Made by a program: the position numbers and the translations under genes
Shown here: positions 34,683-44,118 of the stretch, piece after piece
Layout of the letters: the number at the start of each line of letters is the position of its first letter
Position numbering within the stretch: position 1 is the stretch's first letter
Source: Lysinibacillus cavernae
GTDB lineage: Bacteria > Bacillota > Bacilli > Bacillales_A > Planococcaceae
Length of the DNA stretch: 64,000 bases
Direction: 5' to 3'
NCBI RefSeq assembly: GCF_009724685.1
Contig: NZ_WMEF01000015.1
Coordinates: 1 to 64,000 of the forward strand
Notes under the pieces: generated by a model
The model's input: only the letters and a program-made list of their open reading frames with translations
The model's database searches: none
What the model was told of the DNA's origin: nothing

Positions 34683-35435
34683 TTGAGGTGGTGTTCCACT
34701 ATAGTAAACATCTTTCAACCAATAGCGGCAACTATTGATGTGAACCCTCCTATGGTTCCGTCTGTTTGTGAAAGCTTTGAGCCTCTTATCCAGATAACAG
34801 ACAATCATCCGAGAATATTCATCGAGCCTATTTACTATCAGCAACAGGTACCTAATAGTTTACGAGCTATCTATGTACGTGAAGGCGTATCTGAGTGCTT
34901 GCATGATGCATTAACGTTATTACCTCAAGAATATAGTCTATTACTTTATGATGGCTATCGTCCCTTTCAAGTACAGCAGTATTTGTTTACCTATTTTTCT
35001 AACCAAGTAGCAAAATTATTGCCACATTCGACACCGCAAGAAATCATGCAAGTAACTAAAAAGTATGTTGCCTTTCCAAGTGAAGAATCAGCACATTTGG
35101 TACCACATTTAACAGGGGGAGCAATCGATGTCACGCTAGCTGATGTCCATGGTAAAGCATTGGATCTTGGTACAGCATTTGATGAAATGAATGAAAAATC
35201 AGCTACACGGTATTTTGAAACGTACGCTGAAGAAAATCCTCAGGCTTGTCAATATAGGCGTTTGCTGTATAACTGTATGACATTTGCTGGATTTACGAAT
35301 TACGCGGAGGAATGGTGGCATTACGATTATCAAAATGCGGCTTGGGCAAGACGTGTTCAAGCTCAGGTAGCACATTATGGAGCAGTACGCGCAACAATAC
35401 AAAATCATAACGTAAAGGAGTTTAAATTTTTATGA
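34683..35435 (+). CDS. D-Ala-D-Ala dipeptidase, VanX/DdpX family (M15)
   Basis: About 250 residues. Zinc-peptidase motifs of VanX type: an LLLYDGYRPFQVQQ substrate-loop segment with the conserved Arg, HLTGGAIDVTL (His and Asp ligands), and EEWWHYD (catalytic Glu and His ligand). It hydrolyses D-Ala-D-Ala. No signal peptide, so cytoplasmic. The start is uncertain: TTG 34683 overlaps the best SD (GAGGTGGT); that SD is ideally spaced for an ATA codon at 34701, and GTG 34740 is another possibility. Its 3' end overlaps dppA by 4 nt. Confidence 0.85.
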   Translation: MRWCSTIVNIFQPIAATIDVNPPMVPSVCESFEPLIQITDNHPRIFIEPIYYQQQVPNSLRAIYVREGVSECLHDALTLLPQEYSLLLYDGYRPFQVQQYLFTYFSNQVAKLLPHSTPQEIMQVTKKYVAFPSEESAHLVPHLTGGAIDVTLADVHGKALDLGTAFDEMNEKSATRYFETYAEENPQACQYRRLLYNCMTFAGFTNYAEEWWHYDYQNAAWARRVQAQVAHYGAVRATIQNHNVKEFKFL

Positions 35436-36226
35436 AAATTTATATTAGTGCAGATATTGAAGGCATTACTGGCACAACCACATGGAGTGAGACTGAATTA
35501 AACGCACCAGATTATCAATTTTTTCAAAGACAAATGACACGAGAAGTGGAAGCGGCTATTGAAGGGGCCATAGCAGGGGGGGCAACAGAAATTTTATTAA
35601 AGGATGCGCATGATTCTGCTCGCAATCTCGACATTACTAATTTACCAATCAATTGTAAAGTAATCCGTGGCTGGACATACGATCCAATGTGTATGGTAGC
35701 AGGTCTTGATCAAAGCTTTGATCGTGCCATTTTTATTGGCTACCACAGTAAAGGTGGAAGTGAGCGCAATCCGCTGGCTCATACACTTTGCACATATGCT
35801 GATGTCAAAATGAATGGTGAATATGCAAGTGAATTTTTAATCAATACGTATGCAGCGGCATTACATGGTGTTCCTGTGTCGTTTGTTAGTGGTGATGTGG
35901 GTTTAACAGAAGAAATTCAGTCCTTAAATGAACACATTCAAACGTTTGCCACAAAAGAAGGGATAGGGAATGCGACGATCAGTGTCAGTCCACAGCTAAC
36001 CATTATGGAAACAAAGCGACTGGTAGAGTCTTCTATGCAAGTGCCACGTGCCGATTTACAGGTCACTTTGCCAGAACGCTTTGTGGTGGAGGTTATTTAT
36101 CGTGACCATACACGAGCCTATCGCAACTCTTTCTATCCAAATGCCACATTCAAGCCACATAATACCGTGGAATTTATTACAGATGATTTTTATGAGGTAT
36201 TACGTCTTTTGCAGTTTTTGACATGA
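35432..36226 (+). CDS. dppA: D-aminopeptidase DppA (M55 family)
   Basis: A 264-residue zinc D-aminopeptidase. Metal-binding and family motifs: ISADIEGITG at the N-terminus, LLKDAHDSARNLD, GYHSKGG and FVSGDVGLTEE. B. subtilis DppA frees N-terminal D-Ala from D-Ala-containing peptides as a decamer. It begins in the VanX gene stop (ATGA overlap), so the two dipeptidases are made together. Confidence 0.94.
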   Translation: MKIYISADIEGITGTTTWSETELNAPDYQFFQRQMTREVEAAIEGAIAGGATEILLKDAHDSARNLDITNLPINCKVIRGWTYDPMCMVAGLDQSFDRAIFIGYHSKGGSERNPLAHTLCTYADVKMNGEYASEFLINTYAAALHGVPVSFVSGDVGLTEEIQSLNEHIQTFATKEGIGNATISVSPQLTIMETKRLVESSMQVPRADLQVTLPERFVVEVIYRDHTRAYRNSFYPNATFKPHNTVEFITDDFYEVLRLLQFLT

Positions 36227-36568
36227 TGAAGAAACCCATTGGGTGAGGGGTCTGCTTAACAATGGTTGAAAAGCGCTCAGTAATAAAACCACTCAAAAGG
36301 GCATCAAAGGTGGTCCATTCAACGGAGGGCTTTGCTCAAAGGTATATTCAACGAGCAGTAGGACACGCTGTCGCCATGGATTGATTTCATATAAAAAGGA
36401 TATTATCGAACCTAATAAAGGCATCGTAGCAAAACAAATTGCATAGTGCCGTTGTCCATTTCATCGATAGACGATCAATTTAGACGGACCTAGCTTATGT
36501 TTGAACGATTCTATTGATCAGCCTCACAATAGGATTTTCATTATAAAAAGATGACTAGGGGGATGCTT
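36227..36568 (+). other. 340-bp gap between dppA and dppE-like gene
   Basis: Less AT-rich than other gaps here. It contains one small reading frame, ATG 36262 to TGA 36384 (40 residues, MVEKRSVIKPLKRASK then VVHSTEGFAQRYIQRAVG, ends AMD), with GAGGGG 12 nt upstream. The frame is basic and unknown to me and could be a gene remnant. No strong terminator is seen, so readthrough from dppA into the transporter genes is possible. Confidence 0.35.
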
Positions 36569-38392
36569 GTGAAAAAGTATTGGTTGCTGTTAGTATGTCT
36601 GGTCGTATTGTTTTGTGTAGCCTGTAATGATAAGTCTTCGAATGAAAAATCATCGGAATATCGGGTCGTGTATTCGGGGGAAATTAAAACGTTAAATTAT
36701 TTAAAGACGTCTGAAACAAATGAATTTGCGGTGGCCGCGAATATGGTGGATGGGCTCATTGAATATGATAAATATGGAGTTGTCCAGCCAGGATTAGCCA
36801 AAGAGTGGTCTGCTAATGATGATGCAACCGTGTGGACATTCAAGTTGCGTGATGATGCGAAATGGGTCACACATGAGGGCGAGAAATATGCAGATGTTGT
36901 TGCACAGGATTTTGTGGACGGCTTACACTACGTTCTTGATGCAAAAAATGAATCATCGACAGCATGGATTGCGACGGTAGTAAAAAATGGGGAAGCATTT
37001 TATAACGGTGAGATGACCGATTTCAAGAAAGTTGGCATAAAGGCGCTAGATGAACATACAGTAGAATATACTTTAGAAGCACCGACACCTTATTTTCTTT
37101 CTATGTTGAATTACGTTTGTTTCTTCCCAGTGAATGGACAGTTCATTGCAGAAAAGGGAGAGAATTTTGGCACAACGCGTGAAAATTTCCTTTATAATGG
37201 CTCCTATATTTTAGATAAATTCGAGCCGCAAAATGAGCGTGTTCTTGTAAAAAATGAGTCGTATTGGGATAAAGACAAAGTGCTGATTGACCGTATCCGC
37301 TATAAATACAATAAAGAAGCGGCAACAGTTGCGCCAGAGCTATTTTTACGTGGAGAAATTGATTCAGCTAGTATTCCAACATCGATTATTGATGAATGGT
37401 TTAAAGATGATAAGAAAAAATCTCAGGTTCGTCAAACACAAAATAACTTCTATACCTACTTCTATGCACTCAACTTCAACCCACAATTTGACGCACAATA
37501 TGAGCCAGATAACTGGAAGGTCGCTGTCAACAATAAAGATTTCCGGAAATCATTATTCCATGCGCTTGATCGTGTTTCTGCGATGTTAACAGTTGAGCCT
37601 TATAACCCTGCAGATTTGTTGAGTAATACCATTACGCCGAAAAACTTTGTCGATGTTGAAGGAGTGGATTATACACAATTAGCGCCACTTGCTGCCATTT
37701 CCAATGAAGATTCCTTCAATAAAGACTTAGCACTGGAATTTAAAGAAAAAGCTAAAACAGCTTTAGCTGGTAAAGCAACATTCCCGGTGAAAGTATTAAT
37801 GCCCTATAACTCGGGTAGCCCAGATTGGGCCAATCGTTCTCAAGTAGTAGAGCAGCAAATAGAAAAATTACTAGGAACAGATTATGTCGACATGATCGTT
37901 GAAGCTGGTCCATCCACAGGCTTCTTATCTGAGGTGCGCCGCCCTGGTAAATTTGCTCTTTTAGAAGCGAACTGGGGTCCTGATTTTGCAGATCCATCTA
38001 CGTATACAGATCCATTCACAGTGGATGGAACTTACAATAAACCAGAATTAGCAGAGGGTTATACAGAGGCAAATGGTAATACGACATATCAAAATCTTGT
38101 GGATCAAGCCAAAGAAACGATTGACACGGCGAAACGCTATGAGCTATTTGCGAAGGCAGAGGCCTTTTTAATTGATGAAGCCTTTGTTATTCCATATTCA
38201 GTAGGTGGTAGTGGCTATGTGGCTTCCAAATTAAATCCGTTTGAGGCACAGTATTCTCCATTTGGTGTAACAGCTGAGAAATTTAAAGGACAGCAAGTGC
38301 TTGAAAAGCCAATGAGTAATGAAGACTTCAAAAAAGCGCTCGCACAATGGGAGCAAGAACGAGCTGAAGCTTTAGCAAATGCTGAAAAGTAG
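36569..38392 (+). CDS. Oligopeptide ABC transporter substrate-binding lipoprotein (DppE/OppA-like)
   Basis: A 607-residue SBP_bac_5 family lipoprotein. GTG start at 36569, 7 nt after AGGGGG; signal sequence WLLLVCLVVLFCVACN with lipobox Cys. Family segments include IKTLNYLKTSETNEFAVAAN, LAKEWSANDDATVWTFKLRD and KVLMPYNSGSPDWANRSQ. It catches peptides outside the membrane for the following permeases. A terminator-like hairpin after it would make it more abundant than the permeases. Confidence 0.92.
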   Translation: MKKYWLLLVCLVVLFCVACNDKSSNEKSSEYRVVYSGEIKTLNYLKTSETNEFAVAANMVDGLIEYDKYGVVQPGLAKEWSANDDATVWTFKLRDDAKWVTHEGEKYADVVAQDFVDGLHYVLDAKNESSTAWIATVVKNGEAFYNGEMTDFKKVGIKALDEHTVEYTLEAPTPYFLSMLNYVCFFPVNGQFIAEKGENFGTTRENFLYNGSYILDKFEPQNERVLVKNESYWDKDKVLIDRIRYKYNKEAATVAPELFLRGEIDSASIPTSIIDEWFKDDKKKSQVRQTQNNFYTYFYALNFNPQFDAQYEPDNWKVAVNNKDFRKSLFHALDRVSAMLTVEPYNPADLLSNTITPKNFVDVEGVDYTQLAPLAAISNEDSFNKDLALEFKEKAKTALAGKATFPVKVLMPYNSGSPDWANRSQVVEQQIEKLLGTDYVDMIVEAGPSTGFLSEVRRPGKFALLEANWGPDFADPSTYTDPFTVDGTYNKPELAEGYTEANGNTTYQNLVDQAKETIDTAKRYELFAKAEAFLIDEAFVIPYSVGGSGYVASKLNPFEAQYSPFGVTAEKFKGQQVLEKPMSNEDFKKALAQWEQERAEALANAEK

Positions 38393-38408
38393 TATTGAAT
38401 CGTAGTTA

Positions 38409-38456
38409 CTAAAGGAGATACCGAAAAAAATAGTCGGCATCTCCTTTAGTCTTTTT
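38409..38456 (+). terminator. Partial terminator between substrate-binding and permease genes
   Basis: CTAAAGGAGATACCGA (38409-38424) pairs with TCGGCATCTCCTTTAG (38434-38449) with one A-C mismatch, followed by TCTTTTT. It lies inside an operon, where such hairpins set a high ratio of binding protein to permease. Confidence 0.75.
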
Positions 38457-38475
38457 GACAAAGGAGGATGGCGCG

Positions 38476-39420
38476 ATGTTGCAGTATATAGGAAAACGAC
38501 TCTTACAATCCGTATTAACCCTTTTTATAATCATAACCATTGTCTTTTCATTATTACGGTTAATGCCGGAGGAAGGGTATCTAGGAGCGGCAGCGGATAA
38601 AATGTCACCAGCTCAGCAAGAAATTTACCTAACAAATCTAGGATTGCGTGATCCATTGCTTGTTCAGTTGGGTCATTTTTACAACAATTTACTGCAAGGG
38701 GATTTAGGAAAATCAGTGACCTATCGCACAGATGTCCCTGTTGTTACGATTATAGGAGATAAAATTTCGTATTCTCTGCTTTTCGGATTAGGAGCAGTTG
38801 CTTTATCTCTTATCATAGGTGTCCCTTTAGGCATTATGATGGCCTACCGCAAGGGGCGTTGGCTGGATCGACTTGGGACAGGCTATATCGTTTTTGTTGT
38901 TGCAGTCCCTGCAGCCGTCTATTACTTAGTTATCCAAATGTATATTACGGATCTCTTTCAATTACCGATGCTTTTTGATGAATACAGGCCAATCACATGG
39001 ATTCTTCCTCTTACGTCAATGGCTTTGGCACCGACAGCTTCCTATGCGATGTGGATGCGACGATACATGGTTGACGAACTGAACAAGGACTATATTAAGC
39101 TGGCAAGGGCCAAGGGTGTGAAAGAACGGACATTGATGTTCAAGCATGTATTACGAAATGCCTTTATTCCCATGGCACAATATTTACCTGCCACTATTTT
39201 GTTTACGATTACAGGCTCTATCTATATTGAATCGTTGTATTCCATTCCAGGGATGGGCGGCTTACTCGTTGATGCCATTCAGAGACAGGATAATACGATT
39301 GTACAAGGTTTAGTGCTAGTGTTCTCTTCTCTTGGCATTATCGGACTTATTTTAGGGGATATTGCGATGGCTCTTGTGGATCCACGCATTAAATTAGGCA
39401 AGGGAGGTGGAGTACGTTAG
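38476..39420 (+). CDS. Peptide ABC transporter permease (DppB/OppB-like)
   Basis: A 314-residue permease with six membrane segments. The binding-protein-dependent permease EAA loop appears as DYIKLARAKGVKERTLMFKH. Start ATG 38476 is 8 nt after GGAGG; a TTG 21 nt earlier lies in the terminator T-run. Overlaps the next gene by 1 nt. Confidence 0.92.
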   Translation: MLQYIGKRLLQSVLTLFIIITIVFSLLRLMPEEGYLGAAADKMSPAQQEIYLTNLGLRDPLLVQLGHFYNNLLQGDLGKSVTYRTDVPVVTIIGDKISYSLLFGLGAVALSLIIGVPLGIMMAYRKGRWLDRLGTGYIVFVVAVPAAVYYLVIQMYITDLFQLPMLFDEYRPITWILPLTSMALAPTASYAMWMRRYMVDELNKDYIKLARAKGVKERTLMFKHVLRNAFIPMAQYLPATILFTITGSIYIESLYSIPGMGGLLVDAIQRQDNTIVQGLVLVFSSLGIIGLILGDIAMALVDPRIKLGKGGGVR

Positions 39421-40394
39421 TGGGCATGTATACAGACGAAATCAATAATATTTCGAATAAGTCTCGTGAAACATTGTTTGAATTTGCTGAAGTCGATGCA
39501 CGTCAGGCAGAAGAAATAGGTTACTCTAATTACTCTTATTGGCGATCTACATGGCAATCCTTTTTGAAAAATCGACTAGCCGTTTTTTTATTAGTTGGCG
39601 TGCTTATTATCGTAGGTTTTACCATTCTCCAGCCCTATTTACCAGTGCAAAAATCACCCACTGAAATTTACCTAGATGAGCAAACAGGGATGCAGGCACG
39701 TAATATTGCGCCAAATGCAGAATTTTGGTTTGGCACGAACTCGATTGGTCAGGATTTATGGTCTCGTATTTGGGCTGGCACAAGAACGTCTCTATTTATT
39801 GGCTGTGTTGTCGCATTAGTGGAGGCAGTAGTTGGTATTACGATAGGTACGCTGTGGGGCTTTTCACGGAAATTAGAAGCGCCTATTACACAGCTTTATA
39901 ACGTTGTTGATAATATCCCGACAACCATTGTTTTGATTTTAATGTCTTATATTTTACGTCCAAGTATTTCAACAATTATTATCGCCATGTGTATAACGGG
40001 TTGGGTGGAAATGGCTCGATTTATTCGCAATCAAATTGTTATTTTACGTGACCGTGAATACAACCTCGCCTCTAAATGTTTAGGCACACCTGATTATCGG
40101 ATAATCCTAAAAAATCTATTACCCTATTTAATTTCTGTAATTATGTTACGGATGAGCCTAGCCATTCCTTTCGCGATTGGCGCTGAAGTTTTTTTAACGT
40201 ATATCGGCTTAGGGCTTCCAATCAGTGAGCCGTCTTTAGGGAATTTAATCAATGAAGGGCGCGTCCTCATGATGTCACCAGACTTACGCTATCAGCTCAT
40301 CTTTCCAAGTATTGTGTTAAGTGTCATTACGATTGCATTTTATATTATTGGTAATTCCTTTGCAGATGCAGCAGACCCGAAAAACCATGTGTAA
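39420..40394 (+). CDS. Peptide ABC transporter permease (DppC/OppC-like)
   Basis: A 324-residue permease: soluble N-terminus of about 50 residues, six membrane segments, EAA loop as REYNLASKCLGTPDYRIILK. The FGTNSIGQDLWSRIWAGTRT segment is typical of OppC. GTG start at 39420 shares the stop codon G of the previous gene; GGAGGTG lies 10 nt upstream. Confidence 0.92.
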   Translation: MGMYTDEINNISNKSRETLFEFAEVDARQAEEIGYSNYSYWRSTWQSFLKNRLAVFLLVGVLIIVGFTILQPYLPVQKSPTEIYLDEQTGMQARNIAPNAEFWFGTNSIGQDLWSRIWAGTRTSLFIGCVVALVEAVVGITIGTLWGFSRKLEAPITQLYNVVDNIPTTIVLILMSYILRPSISTIIIAMCITGWVEMARFIRNQIVILRDREYNLASKCLGTPDYRIILKNLLPYLISVIMLRMSLAIPFAIGAEVFLTYIGLGLPISEPSLGNLINEGRVLMMSPDLRYQLIFPSIVLSVITIAFYIIGNSFADAADPKNHV

Positions 40395-40407
40395 GGAGAT
40401 GAAACAA

Positions 40408-41460
40408 GTGACGCCAAAAAAATCCCGCATATTAGTTATACAAAATTTAGTTATTCAATTTACGTTACGTGGTCGCGTATTAACAGCTATCCGAGATATT
40501 TCACTCGATCTATACAAAGGCGAAAGTTTAGCCATAGTCGGTGAATCAGGCTCAGGTAAATCGGTGCTGATGAAATCCATTATGGGCTTGCTTGATAAAA
40601 ACGGCAGCATTAAGCAGGGGAGAATTATTTATAATGCACAGGATTTGGGCCAGTTTACGACAGAGCAAGAATGGCTAGGTATTCGAGGTAAAGAAATAGC
40701 AATGGTGACGCAGGACCCGATGACATCATTGAACCCGCTCAAAACAATTGGTAAGCAAATAGAGGAATGTGTTGTCATGCATCAAGGCTTAAAAGGCAAG
40801 GAAGCCTATGAGGAAACACTGAAATTACTAACAGATGTAGGAATTACTGATGTGAAAAAGCGCTATAAGCAATACCCTCATGAATTTTCAGGGGGGATGC
40901 GCCAACGCATTGTGATTGCCATTGCGATTGCCTGCAAGCCAGCTATTTTAATTTGTGATGAACCAACGACAGCTTTAGATGTAACGATACAAGCTCAGAT
41001 TTTACAGCTATTAAAGAATCTCCAGCAAAAGTACGGCTTATCGATTGTCTATATTACGCATGATTTAGGTGTTGTTGCAAAGGTGGCTGATCGTATTGCG
41101 GTGATGTATGCAGGTGATGTGATCGAAGTCGGAGAGACACACGAAATTTTCTTTAATAGTAAACATCCATATACGTGGGCACTAATTTCCTCCTTACCCC
41201 AGCTTGGCTCTAAGGGGGAACAATTGTATTCCATTAAGGGCACCCCACCTAATCTTTTTCAAGAAATAAATGGTGATGCCTTTGCACCTCGCAATCAATA
41301 TGCATTAAAAATTGATTTTATAGAGCGTCCTCCTTTTTTTCAAATTAGTGACACGCATTATGCGCGAACATGGTTATTAGACCCGCTCGCACCAAAAGTA
41401 GATCCTCCCGCAGCTTTACAAGCGTTTTTTGCAGAGGGGAGGAGTTATGCCAATGACTGA
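40408..41460 (+). CDS. Peptide ABC transporter ATP-binding protein (DppD/OppD-like)
   Basis: A 350-residue ABC ATPase: Walker [13 protein letters not shown], signature FSGGMRQRI, Walker [16 protein letters not shown]-loop YITHDLGVV, plus the OppD C-terminal extension ([14 protein letters not shown]). That extension normally ends with a 4Fe-4S Cys cluster; I see no such Cys set here. GTG start at 40408 is 9 nt after AGGAG. Overlaps the next ATPase by 8 nt. Confidence 0.92.
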   Translation: MTPKKSRILVIQNLVIQFTLRGRVLTAIRDISLDLYKGESLAIVGESGSGKSVLMKSIMGLLDKNGSIKQGRIIYNAQDLGQFTTEQEWLGIRGKEIAMVTQDPMTSLNPLKTIGKQIEECVVMHQGLKGKEAYEETLKLLTDVGITDVKKRYKQYPHEFSGGMRQRIVIAIAIACKPAILICDEPTTALDVTIQAQILQLLKNLQQKYGLSIVYITHDLGVVAKVADRIAVMYAGDVIEVGETHEIFFNSKHPYTWALISSLPQLGSKGEQLYSIKGTPPNLFQEINGDAFAPRNQYALKIDFIERPPFFQISDTHYARTWLLDPLAPKVDPPAALQAFFAEGRSYAND

Positions 41461-42400
41461 CAAAGAAGTGCTTGTAGAGGTAAAAAATTTAACAGTTGTT
41501 TTTGGCAAAGGAAAAAATAAATTTACAGCGATTGATGATGTCAGTTTTCATATTTTCAAAGGTGAAACATTTGGTATAGTAGGCGAATCAGGCTCAGGGA
41601 AAACAACGATAGGTCGGGCAATTATGCGCATCAACGAGGTCACAGAAGGGCAAATTCTGTACCATGGCAAAAGTATACAGGGTAAAATCCCAAAAGATTG
41701 GGACAAAGAAATTACGCAGAAAATCCAAATGATCTTCCAGGATCCGATGGCATCCCTTAATGAACGAGCGAAGGTTGACTATATTATTTCAGAAGGTTTA
41801 TATCCCTCAAAAAAATATAAGGATGAGGCTGATCGTCAGCGAAAGGTTCGCAATGCCTTATTAAATGTAGGGCTACTACCAGAGTTCTCAAGCCGCTTTC
41901 CACACGAATTTTCAGGAGGACAACGCCAGCGTATCGGCATTGCCCGTGCCTTAGTGATGGAGCCAGAGTTCATCATTGCAGATGAGCCAATATCTGCCTT
42001 AGACGTATCCATTCGTGCACAAGTATTGAATTTACTAGCAAGCTTGCAACAGCAAAATCATTTAACGTATTTATTTATAGCACATGATTTATCGATTGTC
42101 CGTTTTATTACTGACCGGACAGCGGTGATTTATAAAGGAAAAATTGTTGAGCTGGCGGAAACGGAAAAGCTTTTTGCCCATCCTCTTCATCCTTATACAA
42201 GGGCACTGTTATCAGCAGTTCCTGAGCCAAATCCATATAAGGAACGAGGAAAAGTGGTAGAAGTATACGATCCGTCACAACACAGCTACGATCAAAATCC
42301 TCCTTCATTCGTTGAAATTGAGGAGGGCCATTTTGTTTTAGCGAATGAAGAAGAACTAGTCAATTATCGCACTTCACTGAAAATGGAGGTAAATAAATGA
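41453..42400 (+). CDS. Peptide ABC transporter ATP-binding protein (OppF/YkfD-like)
   Basis: A 315-residue ATPase, second of the OppD/OppF pair: Walker [13 protein letters not shown], signature [15 protein letters not shown], Walker [15 protein letters not shown]-loop FIAHDLSIV, terminal [17 protein letters not shown] 41453 is preferred (AGGAG 8 nt upstream); ATG 41447 is possible. In B. subtilis, YkfD holds this position relative to the ykf peptidase genes. 4-nt overlap with the LD-carboxypeptidase gene. Confidence 0.92.
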   Translation: MTDKEVLVEVKNLTVVFGKGKNKFTAIDDVSFHIFKGETFGIVGESGSGKTTIGRAIMRINEVTEGQILYHGKSIQGKIPKDWDKEITQKIQMIFQDPMASLNERAKVDYIISEGLYPSKKYKDEADRQRKVRNALLNVGLLPEFSSRFPHEFSGGQRQRIGIARALVMEPEFIIADEPISALDVSIRAQVLNLLASLQQQNHLTYLFIAHDLSIVRFITDRTAVIYKGKIVELAETEKLFAHPLHPYTRALLSAVPEPNPYKERGKVVEVYDPSQHSYDQNPPSFVEIEEGHFVLANEEELVNYRTSLKMEVNK

Positions 42401-43329
42401 TTCATCCAAAGGCATTGAAAAAAGGTGACACCATTGGTCTGCTTAGTGCTTCTGGGGCAACACCATCAGGTAAATTGCAGCCAGCTATTGCTAGTATTGA
42501 AAAGCTAGGGCTAAAAGTTGTCGTTGGAGAAACATGTCACGCAAGGCACGGTTATTTAGCAGGATCTGATGAGTTGCGAGCAGCTGATGTCAATCGAATG
42601 TTTAGAGATCCAACCATTGATGGTGTTTTTTGTATACGTGGAGGATATGGCGCCACAAAGATTTTACCGCAATTAGACTTTGATATGATCAGGGCGAATC
42701 CTAAAGTATTTGCTGGCTATAGTGATGTGACAGCTTTACATATAGCCTTGAATCAGCTTTGTGGCTTTGTTACCTACCATACACCAATGCCGTCTACTGA
42801 ATTTATTAGACAAGAGATGGATGATTATACATGGCAATCCTTTATCCAGCAGATTATGGCGAATGAAGAAAAAGCACTTTACCTGGAAAATCCTTCTGAA
42901 CAATCAATGTCAACACTTGTAGCTGGCAATGCCACAGGTCAGCTCATCGGTGGCAACTTAACATTAGTCACGGCATCACTTGGCACACCATATGAAATTG
43001 ATACACGAGGTAAAATACTTTTTTTAGAAGATATCGATGAATCGGAACAACGAGTGGATCGCATGCTGACGCAATTAAAACTAGCAGGGAAACTAGATGA
43101 CGTGGCGGGCATTTTATTGGGTGCTTGGACAGATTGTGGACCAGAAAATCCCCAAAAGCCAGAGCATAGCTTATCACTACAAACTATTTTCGAAGAAATT
43201 CTAGTTCCTCTAGGTAGGCCTATTATTGCTGATTTAGCATGTGGACATTGTTTACCAACAATGTCTTTGCCTTTAGGAAGCACAATCATGATGGATGCAG
43301 ACAAACAACGAATCCATGTTGCTGGGTAG
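42397..43329 (+). CDS. ykfA: LD-carboxypeptidase, LdcA/MccF family (YkfA-like)
   Basis: A 310-residue S66 family serine peptidase. Nucleophile Ser in [11 protein letters not shown], Glu in [16 protein letters not shown], His in [23 protein letters not shown] is also conserved. It cleaves the L-Lys/DAP to D-Ala bond of murein tetrapeptides in the cytoplasm. It is coupled to the transporter genes by ATGA overlap, as expected for recycling of imported wall peptides. Confidence 0.92.
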   Translation: MIHPKALKKGDTIGLLSASGATPSGKLQPAIASIEKLGLKVVVGETCHARHGYLAGSDELRAADVNRMFRDPTIDGVFCIRGGYGATKILPQLDFDMIRANPKVFAGYSDVTALHIALNQLCGFVTYHTPMPSTEFIRQEMDDYTWQSFIQQIMANEEKALYLENPSEQSMSTLVAGNATGQLIGGNLTLVTASLGTPYEIDTRGKILFLEDIDESEQRVDRMLTQLKLAGKLDDVAGILLGAWTDCGPENPQKPEHSLSLQTIFEEILVPLGRPIIADLACGHCLPTMSLPLGSTIMMDADKQRIHVAG

Positions 43330-43336
43330 GTGTGCT

Positions 43337-44116
43337 ATGGAGCAGATGATTCAAGAGATGATCAAAGAGACGCCTTATAACGCGCATCTATTTGTTAAAA
43401 ATCTAAAAACCAACCAGTTGCTCATTGACTATCAGTTGGAGAGTTCCTTTTCTAGTGCGAGTGTAATAAAAGTTCCTATTCTTCTAGCGTTATTAACGTA
43501 TATGGAGAACAACAATATTTCTCTTGATTCTACGCGTTCGATTTCTCCAGACGATTGGGTAGATTTTAGTGTGATTAGTGAACTGCGGCTTACACAAAGT
43601 ACTTTATATGAGCTTCTTGTATGGATGATAATTACGAGTGATAATACGGCAACTAATGTATGTATCGATGTAGTGGGGATGGAATTTTTGAATGACTATT
43701 TTCGTCAAATTGGTCTACAGGACACGGTGCTACAGCGAAAAATGATGGATGTTGAGCGCCTTGCAAAGGGCATAGACAATCGCACATCAGCACGGGACAT
43801 GGCTCATCTCTTTACACGTATTTATCAACAAGATGTATTGTCACCCTCTTACAGTAAACTGGTCATTGATATTTTAAGTCGACAGCGCGTACATGACTCC
43901 TTAATGCGCTATCTAGTGGATGATGTCAAACTCGCACATAAAACAGGTGGACTTGATACCGTAGATCATGATGTAGGGATCGTTTACAGTAGCGCAATCG
44001 ATTATAGTATCGGTGTATTTTTAACGAACGTGACGGATAATGATCAGGCTCGTCAACTAATTGGTCGTCTATCAAAAGTTGTTTATGACCAATTGGTGGA
44101 GCGGAAGGGGAGATAG
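43337..44116 (+). CDS. Leaderless class A beta-lactamase-fold serine hydrolase
   Basis: A 259-residue serine beta-lactamase/PBP-fold protein. Motifs: SVIK (Ser42, Lys45), SDN (101-103) and KTG (202-204). There is no signal peptide or lipobox, so it should be cytoplasmic, and I see no convincing class A deacylation Glu (ExxLN) before NRTSARDMA. This argues against an exported resistance lactamase and for a peptidase or esterase acting on imported peptides. ATG 43337 begins 7 nt after the ykfA stop; 2-nt gap to the NlpC/P60 gene. Confidence 0.85.
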   Translation: MEQMIQEMIKETPYNAHLFVKNLKTNQLLIDYQLESSFSSASVIKVPILLALLTYMENNNISLDSTRSISPDDWVDFSVISELRLTQSTLYELLVWMIITSDNTATNVCIDVVGMEFLNDYFRQIGLQDTVLQRKMMDVERLAKGIDNRTSARDMAHLFTRIYQQDVLSPSYSKLVIDILSRQRVHDSLMRYLVDDVKLAHKTGGLDTVDHDVGIVYSSAIDYSIGVFLTNVTDNDQARQLIGRLSKVVYDQLVERKGR

Positions 44117-44118
44117 CA

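Noticed and set aside
43337-44116. Calling this gene an antibiotic-resistance beta-lactamase
   Set aside because: No export signal, no clear ExxLN, and location in a peptide-recycling operon.
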